A DNA stretch of 7,330 bases, from positions 1 through 7,330 of the forward strand of contig CAMZMA010000158.1 of assembly GCA_947311815.1 (NCBI GenBank), read 5' to 3'. The stretch comes from an uncultured Flavobacteriaceae bacterium (GTDB lineage Bacteria > Bacteroidota > Bacteroidia > Flavobacteriales > Flavobacteriaceae). The position numbers and the translations under genes were made by a program. Below, in pieces: positions 1 to 6,082 of the stretch (its first letter is position 1; every line of letters begins with the position of its first letter). Under the pieces are notes generated by a model. The model did not search any database. It saw nothing but the letters and a program-made list of their open reading frames with translations, and had not been told where the DNA came from.

Positions 1-1
1 A

Positions 2-52
2 GCCTTTGTTGAGCCTGCCGAAAAAATTGGAAATGGAAGTTTTATTAGTTAG
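2..52 (+). pseudogene. metG: Duplicate 3' fragment of metG (inverted copy)
   Basis: Read on the plus strand this encodes A-F-V-E-P-A-E-K-I-G-N-G-S-F-I-S and a TAG stop. It is identical in protein to the C-terminus of the full minus-strand metG that ends at 178. Only 16 codons are present, cut by the window edge. It is either the duplicated arm of a fold-back chimera or the end of a second metG outside the window. I favour the first because the identity continues 25 bp past the stop codon and right up to base 1. Confidence 0.8.
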
Positions 53-152
53 AACGATTTATATAAGAATAGTAGCCAAAATTCTCGTAAACACGAACAT
101 TGTAGTCCGCATCAACATTAGTAGTAAATTGAAAAATTCTGCTTCCGAAATC
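45..152 (-). CDS. C-terminal fragment of an unrecognised protein convergent with metG
   Basis: The minus strand from 152 to 45 reads as 35 clean codons and a TAA stop (45-47). The peptide begins DFGSRIFQFTTN and ends VYENFGYYSYINRSN. Aromatic residues and Asn are frequent, and the composition looks like real protein rather than noise. I do not recognise the family. Its stop lies inside the 3' end of the inverted metG copy (TAG at 50-52), an 8-bp tail-to-tail overlap typical of compact convergent genes. If the inverted repeat is an artefact, bases 1-152 show the true genomic junction and this is metG's natural downstream neighbour. The frame stays open past 152 to an ATG at 195-197, but that part is just the repeat arm in another metG frame, so I end the supported region at the fold-back junction. 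Confidence 0.5.
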   Translation of the reverse strand, partial: DFGSRIFQFTTNVDADYNVRVYENFGYYSYINRSN

Positions 153-177
153 GGCTACTATTCTTATATAAATCGTT

Positions 178-2367
178 CTAACTAATAAAACTTCCATTTC
201 CAATTTTTTCAGCAGGCTCAACAAAGGCTAGTTTTCCGTCTTTTGTATCGGTCATTAAAATCATTCCTTGGCTTTCTACACCACGTAATTTTCTAGGTGC
301 TAAATTGCATAAAACGGTTACTTGTTGTCCGATAATCTCTTCGGGTTTAAAACTTTCTGCAATACCCGAAACAATCGTTCTTACATCAATACCAATATCT
401 ACTTTTAAAACCAATAATTTTTTTGTTTTTGGCATTTTTTCGGCTTCAACAATTGTACCTACTCTTAGGTCTAATTTGGTAAAATCATCAAATTCTATGG
501 TTTCTTTTTGAGGTGCTATCGTTTTCTTTTCTTGTTCATTGGCTTTTTTGGTAGCTTGTAATTTTTCTAATTGAGCTTCTATGGTAGCATCTTCTATTTT
601 AGAAAACAACAAGGTAGCTTTGTTTATTTGGTGTCCTTCAGGTAATAAAATTTCTTTTTCTGAAACATCATTCCAACTATTTTCTATACGGTTCTCATTC
701 TTAGAAGAGGTTTCTTTGTCGTTCATTTCGACTTCGTTCAATGAACGCTTATTATGGTTTTCGTCATTAAACATCGTCGATTGGTCGTTGAGCGTAGTCG
801 AAACGACATTCAAAATCCCTTTCAACTTTTTAGATGTAAACGGTAAAAAAGGTTCAGACAAAACGGCTAAACCTGCAGCAATTTGTAAAGCAACATACAT
901 AATGGTTTGTGTACGTGTTGCATCTACTTTTACCTTTTTCCAAGGCTCTTCATCGGCTAAATACTTGTTTCCTAATCGTGCTAAGTTCATCAATTCTTGA
1001 CTCGCTTCTCTAAATCTGTAACGTTCTATCGATTTTGAAATAATGTGCGGAAATTCTCTTAACTTCTCTAAGGTTTCTTCATCAATATCTGTAAAATCTG
1101 CAACAGCAGGTACTTTTCCGCCGTAATATTTATTAGTTAATACCACTACTCTATTAATAAAATTACCAAAAATAGCAACTAACTCATTATTGTTTTTGGC
1201 CTGTAAATCTTTCCAAGTAAAATCGTTGTCTTTACTTTCTGGCGCATTTGCCGTTAATGTATAACGCAACACATCTTGCTGATTCGGGAAATCTTCTAAA
1301 TACTCGTGCAACCAAACTGCCCAATTTTTAGATGTAGATAATTTGTTGCCTTCTAAATTTAAAAACTCATTAGCAGGTACATTTTCTGGTAAAATATAAC
1401 TCCCCTCTGCTTTTAAGACCGCAGGAAAAATGATACAGTGAAAAACGATATTATCTTTTCCAATAAAATGCACCAATTTGGTGTTTTTATCTTTCCAATA
1501 AGGTTCCCAATCTTTATTGTTTTTTGCTGCCCATTCTTTGGTCGCAGAAATATATCCGATAGGAGCATCAAACCACACATACAATACTTTACCATCTGCA
1601 CCTTCAACAGGTACAGGAATTCCCCAATCTAAATCTCTAGTTACTGCTCTTGGGCGCAAACCATCATCAATCCAAGATTTTACTTGTCCTAAAACGTTGG
1701 GTTTCCAATCTTTTTTATGCCCTTCTAAAATCCATTTTTTTAAAAATTCTTCGTGTTTGTCTAAAGGTAAAAACCAGTGTTTTGTTTTCTTTAAGGTTGG
1801 TGCATTTCCTGTAATGGCAGACTTCGGATTGATTAAATCGGTCGCATTATGGCTTGTGCCACAACTCTCACATTGATCGCCATAACTCTCTTCATTGCCG
1901 CATTTTGGGCAAGTTCCTACTACAAATCTATCGGCTAAATATTGATTTGCCTCTGCATCATACAATTGCTCAGTTATTTCTTCAATAAACTCGCCATCAT
2001 TATATAATTTTGTAAAAATTTCTGAGGCTGTTTGATGATGAATCTCTGCGGATGTTCGAGAATAATTATCAAAAGAAATACCAAAATCAGCAAACGATTT
2101 TTTAATGATTGCGTGGTATTTATCTACCACTTGCTGTGGCGTAACTCCTTCTTTTTTAGCTTTAATGGTAATTGGCACACCGTGTTCATCAGACCCACAA
2201 ACAAACACAATATCTCGATTTTTTAATCTCAAGTAACGTGCGTAAATATCTGCTGGCACATACACACCTGCCAAATGACCAATATGAACAGGTCCGTTAG
2301 TGTAAGGTAATGCTGCGGTAATTGTGTACCTGTCTGCCGACGAGGTAGATCTCTTTGATGTATCCAT
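178..2367 (-). CDS. metG: Methionyl-tRNA synthetase with C-terminal tRNA-binding domain
   Basis: This cytoplasmic enzyme charges tRNA-Met with methionine using ATP. At 729 residues it is a long-form MetRS. It shows the class I HIGH motif at 28-31 in PYTNGPVHIGHLAG, a zinc knob with Cys153, Cys156, Cys166 and Cys169, and the KMSKS-loop variant KLSTS at 342-346. A Trbp111/OB-fold tRNA-binding domain spans about 624-729 (DFTKLDLRVGTIVEAE, then LAPRKLRGVESQGMIL). I start at the ATG at 2365-2367. The longer frame to 2421 would add 18 unconserved residues and begin upstream of a good promoter -7 element (2411-2418). Residues 521-550, just before the conserved WNDVSEKEILLPEGHQ segment, are encoded by an inserted palindromic element and make the linker longer and more polar than I expect for the family. 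The gene is divergent from the LD-carboxypeptidase gene. Its 3' end is duplicated at the window's left edge. Confidence 0.97.
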   Translation of the reverse strand: MDTSKRSTSSADRYTITAALPYTNGPVHIGHLAGVYVPADIYARYLRLKNRDIVFVCGSDEHGVPITIKAKKEGVTPQQVVDKYHAIIKKSFADFGISFDNYSRTSAEIHHQTASEIFTKLYNDGEFIEEITEQLYDAEANQYLADRFVVGTCPKCGNEESYGDQCESCGTSHNATDLINPKSAITGNAPTLKKTKHWFLPLDKHEEFLKKWILEGHKKDWKPNVLGQVKSWIDDGLRPRAVTRDLDWGIPVPVEGADGKVLYVWFDAPIGYISATKEWAAKNNKDWEPYWKDKNTKLVHFIGKDNIVFHCIIFPAVLKAEGSYILPENVPANEFLNLEGNKLSTSKNWAVWLHEYLEDFPNQQDVLRYTLTANAPESKDNDFTWKDLQAKNNNELVAIFGNFINRVVVLTNKYYGGKVPAVADFTDIDEETLEKLREFPHIISKSIERYRFREASQELMNLARLGNKYLADEEPWKKVKVDATRTQTIMYVALQIAAGLAVLSEPFLPFTSKKLKGILNVVSTTLNDQSTMFNDENHNKRSLNEVEMNDKETSSKNENRIENSWNDVSEKEILLPEGHQINKATLLFSKIEDATIEAQLEKLQATKKANEQEKKTIAPQKETIEFDDFTKLDLRVGTIVEAEKMPKTKKLLVLKVDIGIDVRTIVSGIAESFKPEEIIGQQVTVLCNLAPRKLRGVESQGMILMTDTKDGKLAFVEPAEKIGNGSFIS
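718..807. repeat. 90-bp in-frame palindromic repeat element inside metG
   Basis: The block begins GTCGTT (718-723) and ends AACGAC (802-807). It contains two hairpin units. Unit A pairs CGTTCATT (720-727) with AATGAACG (740-747) around a 12-nt loop. Unit B pairs GTCGTT (784-789) with AACGAC (802-807) around another 12-nt loop. The reverse complement of loop A (GAACGAAGTCGA) matches loop B (GAGCGTAGTCGA) at 10 of 12 positions, so the units are inverted copies of one repeat, separated by 36 bp. The sequence TTGAGCGTAGTCGAAA resembles a repeat I recall as frequent between genes in Flavobacteriia (from memory, not searched). The block is exactly 30 codons without a stop in the metG frame (VVSTTLNDQSTMF...RSLNEVEMND) and falls in an interdomain linker. 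Up to about 12 further residues may also be extra. Confidence 0.7.
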
Positions 2368-2410
2368 TGTTATTTTATTGCTGATTTTTTTGGAATCATT
2401 TTTGAATTGA

Positions 2411-2443
2411 CAAAAGTACAAAAAACCGAGTTTTGATTCCCAA
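2411..2443 (-). promoter_or_regulatory. Putative metG promoter (TTG-N22-TACTTTTG)
   Basis: On the minus strand TACTTTTG (2418-2411) is a perfect match to the Bacteroidota -7 consensus TAnnTTTG. A TTG at 2443-2441 sits 22 nt upstream, at the wide end of accepted -33 spacing. Transcription would start near 2405, giving a leader of roughly 38 nt before the ATG at 2367. It overlaps the proposed promoter of the divergent gene. Confidence 0.6.
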
Positions 2444-2461
2444 TGAAAAGTAATACATTTA
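2433..2461 (+). promoter_or_regulatory. Weak candidate promoter for the LD-carboxypeptidase gene (TTG-N18-TACATTTA)
   Basis: TTG at 2433-2435 is followed after 18 nt by TACATTTA (2454-2461), one base off TAnnTTTG. A start near 2467 would leave only about 12 nt before the ATG at 2479 and would exclude the upstream in-frame ATG at 2443. The core overlaps the -33 region of the opposing metG promoter, so the two may compete. The match is imperfect. Confidence 0.35.
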
Positions 2462-2478
2462 CAAAAAGTAAATTTACC

Positions 2479-3471
2479 ATGAAAAAAACACTAAAAACAC
2501 TCCTTTTTTTATCATTTTTAATGATTATTTGGGTTACAAACGCACAATCAACACTTGTGAAGCCTCCTTATTTACAAAAAGGCGATACCATAATGATGGT
2601 AGCTCCTGCAGGTAGATTATCGGGCAAGCAAGAAGTGTTAACCAAAGCAAAAAATTTAGTTGAAAGTTGGGGGTTACACGTAGTGTTTAGCAAACATTTA
2701 TTTGGTGATGACCATCATTTTTCTGGCACCATAAAAGAACGAACTGCCGATTTTCAGAACGCATTAGACAACCCAAACATCAAAGCAATTTGGGCAGGAA
2801 GAGGCGGTTACGGAACCGTTCATATTTTAGATAAATTAGATTTTACTCAATTTAAAAAACATCCTAAATGGATTATCGGATATTCTGATATTACCGCTTT
2901 ACATTGCCACATACATAACTTAGGTTTTGAAACCATGCATGCAATGATGGGTGTAAATTTAAGCAACAAGCCCGAAGATATTGCCGAAACTATTGCTTCG
3001 TTTAAAAAAGCGCTTTTTGGCAAAAAATTGACCTACGAAATCACATCATCTCCTTACAACCGAAAAGGAAAAGCAACAGGACAGTTAGTAGGCGGAAATG
3101 TATCTTTAATTGTAAGTATGTTGGGTTCTAAAAGTGCCATTTCTACAGATAGTAAAATATTGTTTATTGAAGATGTTGGCGAGCAAAAGTACAGTATCGA
3201 TAGAATGTTACAAACCTTAAAAAGAGCGGGGTATTTTGATCATTTAAAGGCTTTGGTTGTGGGCGATTTTAGTAGTGTAAAACCAAACAATCCGCTGTGG
3301 GGTTCTACCACAGAAGAACTGATTTTAAAAGTGATAAAAGAATATGATTTTCCTGTTTTCTTCGGATTTCCAGCAGGTCATAAAAAAGACAATAGAGCTC
3401 TTATTTTTGGCAGAAAAGTGCGTGTAAATATTTGCAAAGACAAAACTTCCTCCTTGGTTTTTAAAAAGTAA
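2479..3471 (+). CDS. Exported S66-family LD-carboxypeptidase (LdcA/MccF-like)
   Basis: S66 serine peptidases cut the L,D bond before the terminal D-Ala of murein tetrapeptides (LdcA) or inactivate microcin C (MccF). The family's Ser-Glu-His triad is visible: Ser136 in IIGYSDIT, Glu231 in FIEDVGEQKYSIDRML and His301 in FPAGHKKDNRALIFG. GRGGYG near residue 109 and GQLVGGNVSLI are further family landmarks. The chosen 331-residue start gives a textbook signal peptide: MKKTLKTLLF, a hydrophobic stretch, and likely cleavage after VTNAQ near residue 23. The in-frame ATG at 2443 would put 12 polar residues before it. E. coli LdcA is cytoplasmic, so export here implies action on periplasmic murein or released peptides. 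It is divergent from metG and upstream of yraN. The family is certain; murein substrate versus a peptide antibiotic is not settled by sequence. Confidence 0.92.
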   Translation: MKKTLKTLLFLSFLMIIWVTNAQSTLVKPPYLQKGDTIMMVAPAGRLSGKQEVLTKAKNLVESWGLHVVFSKHLFGDDHHFSGTIKERTADFQNALDNPNIKAIWAGRGGYGTVHILDKLDFTQFKKHPKWIIGYSDITALHCHIHNLGFETMHAMMGVNLSNKPEDIAETIASFKKALFGKKLTYEITSSPYNRKGKATGQLVGGNVSLIVSMLGSKSAISTDSKILFIEDVGEQKYSIDRMLQTLKRAGYFDHLKALVVGDFSSVKPNNPLWGSTTEELILKVIKEYDFPVFFGFPAGHKKDNRALIFGRKVRVNICKDKTSSLVFKK

Positions 3472-3479
3472 ATAGTAAT

Positions 3480-3523
3480 GTATGACGAAATACAAAATTA
3501 AGATCTTAAATCTTATGTCGTAC
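3480..3523. other. Possible nested hairpin in the ldcA-like/yraN gap
   Basis: The 139-nt gap at 3472-3610 holds no convincing gene. It contains TAAGAT-CTTAA-ATCTTA (stem 3499-3504 with 3510-3515), bracketed by GTATGAC (3480-3486) and GTCGTAC (3517-3523), which pair with one G-U. The outer and inner stems are joined by an asymmetric bulge of 12 versus 1 nt, and no T-run follows, so it is not a standard terminator. It could be a weak attenuator, processing site or decayed repeat, or chance in AT-rich DNA. A TAGATTTA at 3594-3601, one base off the -7 consensus, lies 9 nt before the yraN ATG without a matching -33 TTG. Confidence 0.25.
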
Positions 3524-3610
3524 CGTCTTACATCCGTTAAATTACTATAAGTTTTAATCGGACAACAATGAAAATAAATAAAACAAACCCTTTTAGATTT
3601 ATAAAAGTAT

Positions 3611-3970
3611 ATGGCGCAACACAACGAACTTGGTAAAAAAGGAGAACAAATTGCTATTGAGCATTTGTTAAAAAAAGGCTATAAAATCATCGAAAAGAAT
3701 TATCGCTATTTAAAAGCCGAAGTAGATATTATTGCTTTAAAAAAAGACGTTTTAGTAGCTATTGAAGTAAAAACCAGAACCTCAGATTATTTTGGAAATC
3801 CGCAAGATTTTATCAATCCGAAGAAAATAAAACTACTGGTTTCTGCTATTGATTATTATGTGATTAACAAATGCTTAGATGTAGAAGTTCGGTTTGATAT
3901 CATTGCCATCATCAGCAATAAAAAGGAAACAAAAATTGAGCATTTAGAAGATGCTTTTTTGTATTTTTAG
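3611..3970 (+). CDS. YraN/UPF0102 family endonuclease-fold protein
   Basis: This 119-residue protein has the full UPF0102 pattern: GKKGEQIAIEHLLKKGYKIIEKNYR at the N-terminus, then AEVDIIALKKDVLVAIEVKTR, a conserved K around 72, AIDYYV, RFDIIAII and the terminal EDAFLYF. Glu37, Asp39, Glu52 and Lys54 form the D...ExK catalytic signature of the restriction-endonuclease-like/Holliday-resolvase-like fold. The family is widespread and near-universal in bacteria, but its role is not firmly established; nuclease activity is inferred from the fold. The ATG at 3611 fits the family's usual length. Its stop is 3 nt before the next ATG, so it is translationally linked to the hydrolase gene, with dinB further down. 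Confidence 0.93.
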   Translation: MAQHNELGKKGEQIAIEHLLKKGYKIIEKNYRYLKAEVDIIALKKDVLVAIEVKTRTSDYFGNPQDFINPKKIKLLVSAIDYYVINKCLDVEVRFDIIAIISNKKETKIEHLEDAFLYF

Positions 3971-3973
3971 CCT

Positions 3974-4819
3974 ATGAAAATTACCAAAAATATCCTTTTA
4001 CAAGGAAAACACAACAAACCTATTTTAGTAGATGTTTTTTACCAAGAAAACAACCAACCAAAACCTGTTTTAATTTTTTGTCACGGTTACAAAGGCTATA
4101 AAGATTGGGGTGCGTGGAATGTCATGGCAAAAGAATTTGCAAATGCAGGTTTCTTTTTTCTAAAATTTAATTTTTCGCACAATGGCGGTACAGAAAAGAA
4201 TCCGATCGATTTTCCAGATTTAGAAGCTTTTGGGAACAATAATTTTATCAAAGAATTAGATGATTTACACACGGTAATCGATTGGGTTACAACCACAAAT
4301 GAGTTTGATGCAGAAAAAGACAATCAACAACTAAATTTGATGGGGCATAGTAGAGGAGGCGGAATAGTATTGTTAAAATCGGCAGAAGATATCCGAATAA
4401 AAAAAGTAATTACCTTAGCAGGAGTATCTGATTTTAAAAGTCGTTTCCCTACAGGAGATTTGCTTAAAAAATGGCAAAAAGACGGTGTGCAATATGTGTT
4501 AAACGGGCGCACAAAACAGCAAATGCCTCATTTTTATCAATTTTACACCAATTTTATAGATAACGAAGAACGTCTTACCATACAAAAAGCAGTATCTACT
4601 TTAAAAATACCACATTTAATTATTCATGGCGATGATGATACCTCTGTACAGATTGATGAAGCTAAAAATTTACACTGCTGGAATCCGAAAAGCAAATTGG
4701 CAATCATTGACGGAGCAAATCATGTTTTTGCCACTCAACACCCTTGGACAAAACCTCAATTGTCGTCAGATTTACAAAAAGCTACGGATAGTAGCGTCGA
4801 ATTTTTAAAGAATTCGTAA
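3974..4819 (+). CDS. Alpha/beta hydrolase, serine esterase/peptidase-like
   Basis: This cytoplasmic protein has 281 residues and no signal peptide. The alpha/beta-hydrolase landmarks are in order: the oxyanion strand with CHGYKGYKDWGAWN (about 36-49), the nucleophile elbow GHSRGGG with Ser126, the acid in IHGDDDTSV (most likely Asp222) and the catalytic His250 in GANHVF. HG.KG.KDWG near the N-terminus is typical of flavobacterial dienelactone-hydrolase or acyl-esterase-like members. The substrate cannot be read from sequence. The gene starts 3 nt after the yraN stop, the spacing of an operon, and dinB begins 23 nt after its end. Nothing in the neighbourhood points to a pathway for it, so I give only the fold and catalytic class. 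Confidence 0.9.
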   Translation: MKITKNILLQGKHNKPILVDVFYQENNQPKPVLIFCHGYKGYKDWGAWNVMAKEFANAGFFFLKFNFSHNGGTEKNPIDFPDLEAFGNNNFIKELDDLHTVIDWVTTTNEFDAEKDNQQLNLMGHSRGGGIVLLKSAEDIRIKKVITLAGVSDFKSRFPTGDLLKKWQKDGVQYVLNGRTKQQMPHFYQFYTNFIDNEERLTIQKAVSTLKIPHLIIHGDDDTSVQIDEAKNLHCWNPKSKLAIIDGANHVFATQHPWTKPQLSSDLQKATDSSVEFLKNS

Positions 4820-4830
4820 ATCCTTTTTAG

Positions 4831-4838
4831 TACTTTTG
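4831..4838 (+). promoter_or_regulatory. Possible -7 element immediately upstream of dinB
   Basis: TACTTTTG is a perfect TAnnTTTG match in the 23-nt gap before dinB, ending 4 nt before the ATG at 4843. Transcription from it would begin at or next to the start codon, giving a leaderless or near-leaderless dinB mRNA. No TTG is found at the -33 distance (4801-4820), so this is either an activator-dependent promoter or chance in AT-rich DNA. Confidence 0.3.
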
Positions 4839-4842
4839 GTAA

Positions 4843-5925
4843 ATGCAACTTCAACCTCCTTTTCGTAAAATTATTCATGTAGATATGGATGCGTTTTATG
4901 CTTCGGTAGAGCAATTAGACAATCCGAGTTTGCGAGGGAAACCGATTGTTGTTGGTGGCGATGGAAGAAGAGGTGTTATTGCGGCTGCAAGTTATGAAGC
5001 ACGTGTTTTTGGTGTGCGTTCTGCTATGAGTGGTACACTGGCAAAAAAACGATGTCCGCAGCTTATTTTTTTACCTGCTCGTTTTGATCGATACAAAGAA
5101 ATATCGCAAAAAATTAAAGCTATTTTTTATAAATATACCGATTTAGTTGAGCCACTTTCTTTAGACGAAGCATATTTAGATGTTACTCAGAATAAAAAAG
5201 GAAATCCATCTGCAAGTGCTATTGCCAAAGAAATAAGACAACGTATTTTTGATGAGGTAAAGTTGCGTGCATCCGCAGGAATATCTATCAATAAATTTGT
5301 GGCAAAAATTGCTTCGGATATTAATAAACCCAACGGACAAAAAACCATCAATCCAACAGAAGTAATTCCGTTTTTAGAAAATTTACCCATCAATAAATTT
5401 TACGGTGTAGGCAAAGTAACCGCCGCTAAAATGAATAAAAATGGTATTTTCTTCGGACGAGATATCAAGCAAAGATCCAAAGAAGAGTTAACCCGATTGT
5501 TTGGTAAATCTGCCGAACATTATTACCATATTGTACGAGGAATTCATCACAGCGAAGTAACACCCAATCGTATTCGAAAATCGATTGCTGCCGAACGCAC
5601 TTTTTTAGAAAACATCTCATCAGAAATATTTATGTTAGAACGTTTAAATACCATTGCTGATGAGTTAGAACGCAGAATGTTGCGGTCTAAAACCAAAGGA
5701 AAAACTATTACCTTAAAAATAAAATACAGCGATTTTACACAACAAACACGAAGTAAAACAGTTGCAAACTTTATGCAAACAAAAACCGACTTTATGCCTA
5801 TAGTAAAAGAGTTATTGTACCAAGAAATCTTTAAAAATTCGGTGCGTTTGTTAGGAATTTCTTTTAGTAACTTAGACAACGAAAAGAAAGCCCCAGTTTG
5901 GGTGCAATTAAAATTTGATTTTTAA
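4843..5925 (+). CDS. dinB: DNA polymerase IV (Y-family translesion polymerase)
   Basis: This error-prone polymerase copies past damaged or blocked template bases. At 360 residues it is complete. The palm motif VDMDAFYASVEQ supplies metal ligand Asp14, with Tyr19 at the steric-gate position. GVIAAASYEARVFGVRSAM marks the fingers, and SLDEAYLDVT gives catalytic Asp108 and Glu109. SAGISINKFVAKIASDINKP and the thumb helix-hairpin-helix FYGVGKVTAAKM follow, then a little-finger domain with KGKTITLKIKYSDF. The C-terminus QLKFDF resembles a beta-clamp binding peptide (inference). The ATG at 4843 fits the usual short lead before the first Asp. It is last in the yraN-hydrolase-dinB run and is followed by a strong hairpin terminator. 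No LexA-type operator is evident, though the consensus in this group is not one I can check by eye. Confidence 0.97.
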   Translation: MQLQPPFRKIIHVDMDAFYASVEQLDNPSLRGKPIVVGGDGRRGVIAAASYEARVFGVRSAMSGTLAKKRCPQLIFLPARFDRYKEISQKIKAIFYKYTDLVEPLSLDEAYLDVTQNKKGNPSASAIAKEIRQRIFDEVKLRASAGISINKFVAKIASDINKPNGQKTINPTEVIPFLENLPINKFYGVGKVTAAKMNKNGIFFGRDIKQRSKEELTRLFGKSAEHYYHIVRGIHHSEVTPNRIRKSIAAERTFLENISSEIFMLERLNTIADELERRMLRSKTKGKTITLKIKYSDFTQQTRSKTVANFMQTKTDFMPIVKELLYQEIFKNSVRLLGISFSNLDNEKKAPVWVQLKFDF

Positions 5926-5956
5926 AACAAATTACTTTGGAATATAATAAAAACAC

Positions 5957-5992
5957 AAAATCTCTATTTCTTCAATGAAATAGAGATTTTTT
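5957..5992. terminator. Bidirectional hairpin terminator between dinB and tRNA-Cys
   Basis: AAAATCTCTATTTC (5957-5970) pairs perfectly with GAAATAGAGATTTT (5977-5990), a 14-bp stem with loop TTCAAT. The plus strand then continues into TT, making a T6 run at 5987-5992 for dinB, which ends 31 nt upstream. On the minus strand the A-rich left side (from about 5948) becomes a T-rich tail, so the same hairpin should stop tRNA-Cys transcripts, whose gene ends 5 nt away at 5995. Confidence 0.88.
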
Positions 5993-5994
5993 AG

Positions 5995-6066
5995 AGGTGT
6001 CGAGCGGATTCGAACCGCTGTACATGGTTTTGCAGACCATTGCCTAAGCCACTCGGCCACGACACC
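5995..6066 (-). tRNA. tRNA-Cys, anticodon GCA
   Basis: The cloverleaf folds fully: acceptor GGTGTCG/CGACACC; D arm GCC/GGC around GAGTGGCTTA; anticodon stem ATGGT/ACCAT with loop CTGCAAA (anticodon GCA); T arm AGCGG/CCGCT with loop TTCGAAT. The base after the acceptor stem is T, the U73 discriminator that is the main identity element for cysteinyl-tRNA synthetase. CCA is not encoded (CTA follows), so it must be added by the CCA enzyme. Its own promoter lies upstream at 6083-6112 and a hairpin terminator lies directly downstream. Confidence 0.97.
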
Positions 6067-6082
6067 TTTTTAAGTAGGTGTG

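Larger units (their letters stand above)
1..229. repeat. 77-bp inverted repeat with 75-nt spacer, probable fold-back artefact
   Basis: Bases 1-77 are the reverse complement of 153-229 with a single mismatch (C19 opposite A211), so 76 of 77 positions match; the spacer is 78-152. Both arms carry the last 17 codons of metG plus 25 bp beyond its stop. The left arm is still matching when it reaches base 1. That is typical of a contig that folds back on itself through template switching or a hairpin read, rather than of a real duplication. The mismatch is a third-position Ala change (GCC versus GCT), which looks more like a strain variant than random error. A genuine genomic inverted duplication cannot be excluded from the sequence alone. 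Confidence 0.93.

Noticed and set aside
45..197. 50-codon minus-strand frame crossing the fold-back junction
   Set aside because: Codons beyond 152 are the metG 3' arm in the wrong frame; the ATG at 195-197 arises from joining the two arms.
1..229. Telomere-like hairpin end or insertion-sequence terminal repeats
   Set aside because: Arms consist of metG coding sequence, with no transposase, target duplication or resolvase-type motif; a chimera explains it better.
581..1000. 139-residue plus-strand open frame
   Set aside because: It lies wholly opposite metG, whose codons are conserved; the translated product has low-complexity Ser/Phe-rich antisense character and no domain.
1517..1876. 119-residue plus-strand open frame
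   Set aside because: Antisense shadow of the metG catalytic region, with no promoter or family resemblance.
2368..2421. N-terminal extension of metG to an ATG at 2421
   Set aside because: The extra residues are not MetRS-like and the ATG lies upstream of the proposed -7 element, so it would not be in the mRNA.
2443..2478. Upstream ATG for the S66 peptidase
   Set aside because: It would place 12 polar residues ahead of a standard signal peptide and lies before the candidate -7 element.
3325..3624. 99-residue minus-strand open frame across the peptidase end and following gap
   Set aside because: Half is antisense to the peptidase's conserved His301 region; the product has no recognisable domain.
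3568..3636. 22-codon plus-strand frame overlapping the yraN start
   Set aside because: Very short, overlaps yraN in another frame and has no promoter or conserved feature to support it.
5547..5879. 110-residue minus-strand open frame
   Set aside because: Antisense to the dinB little-finger domain; no family features.
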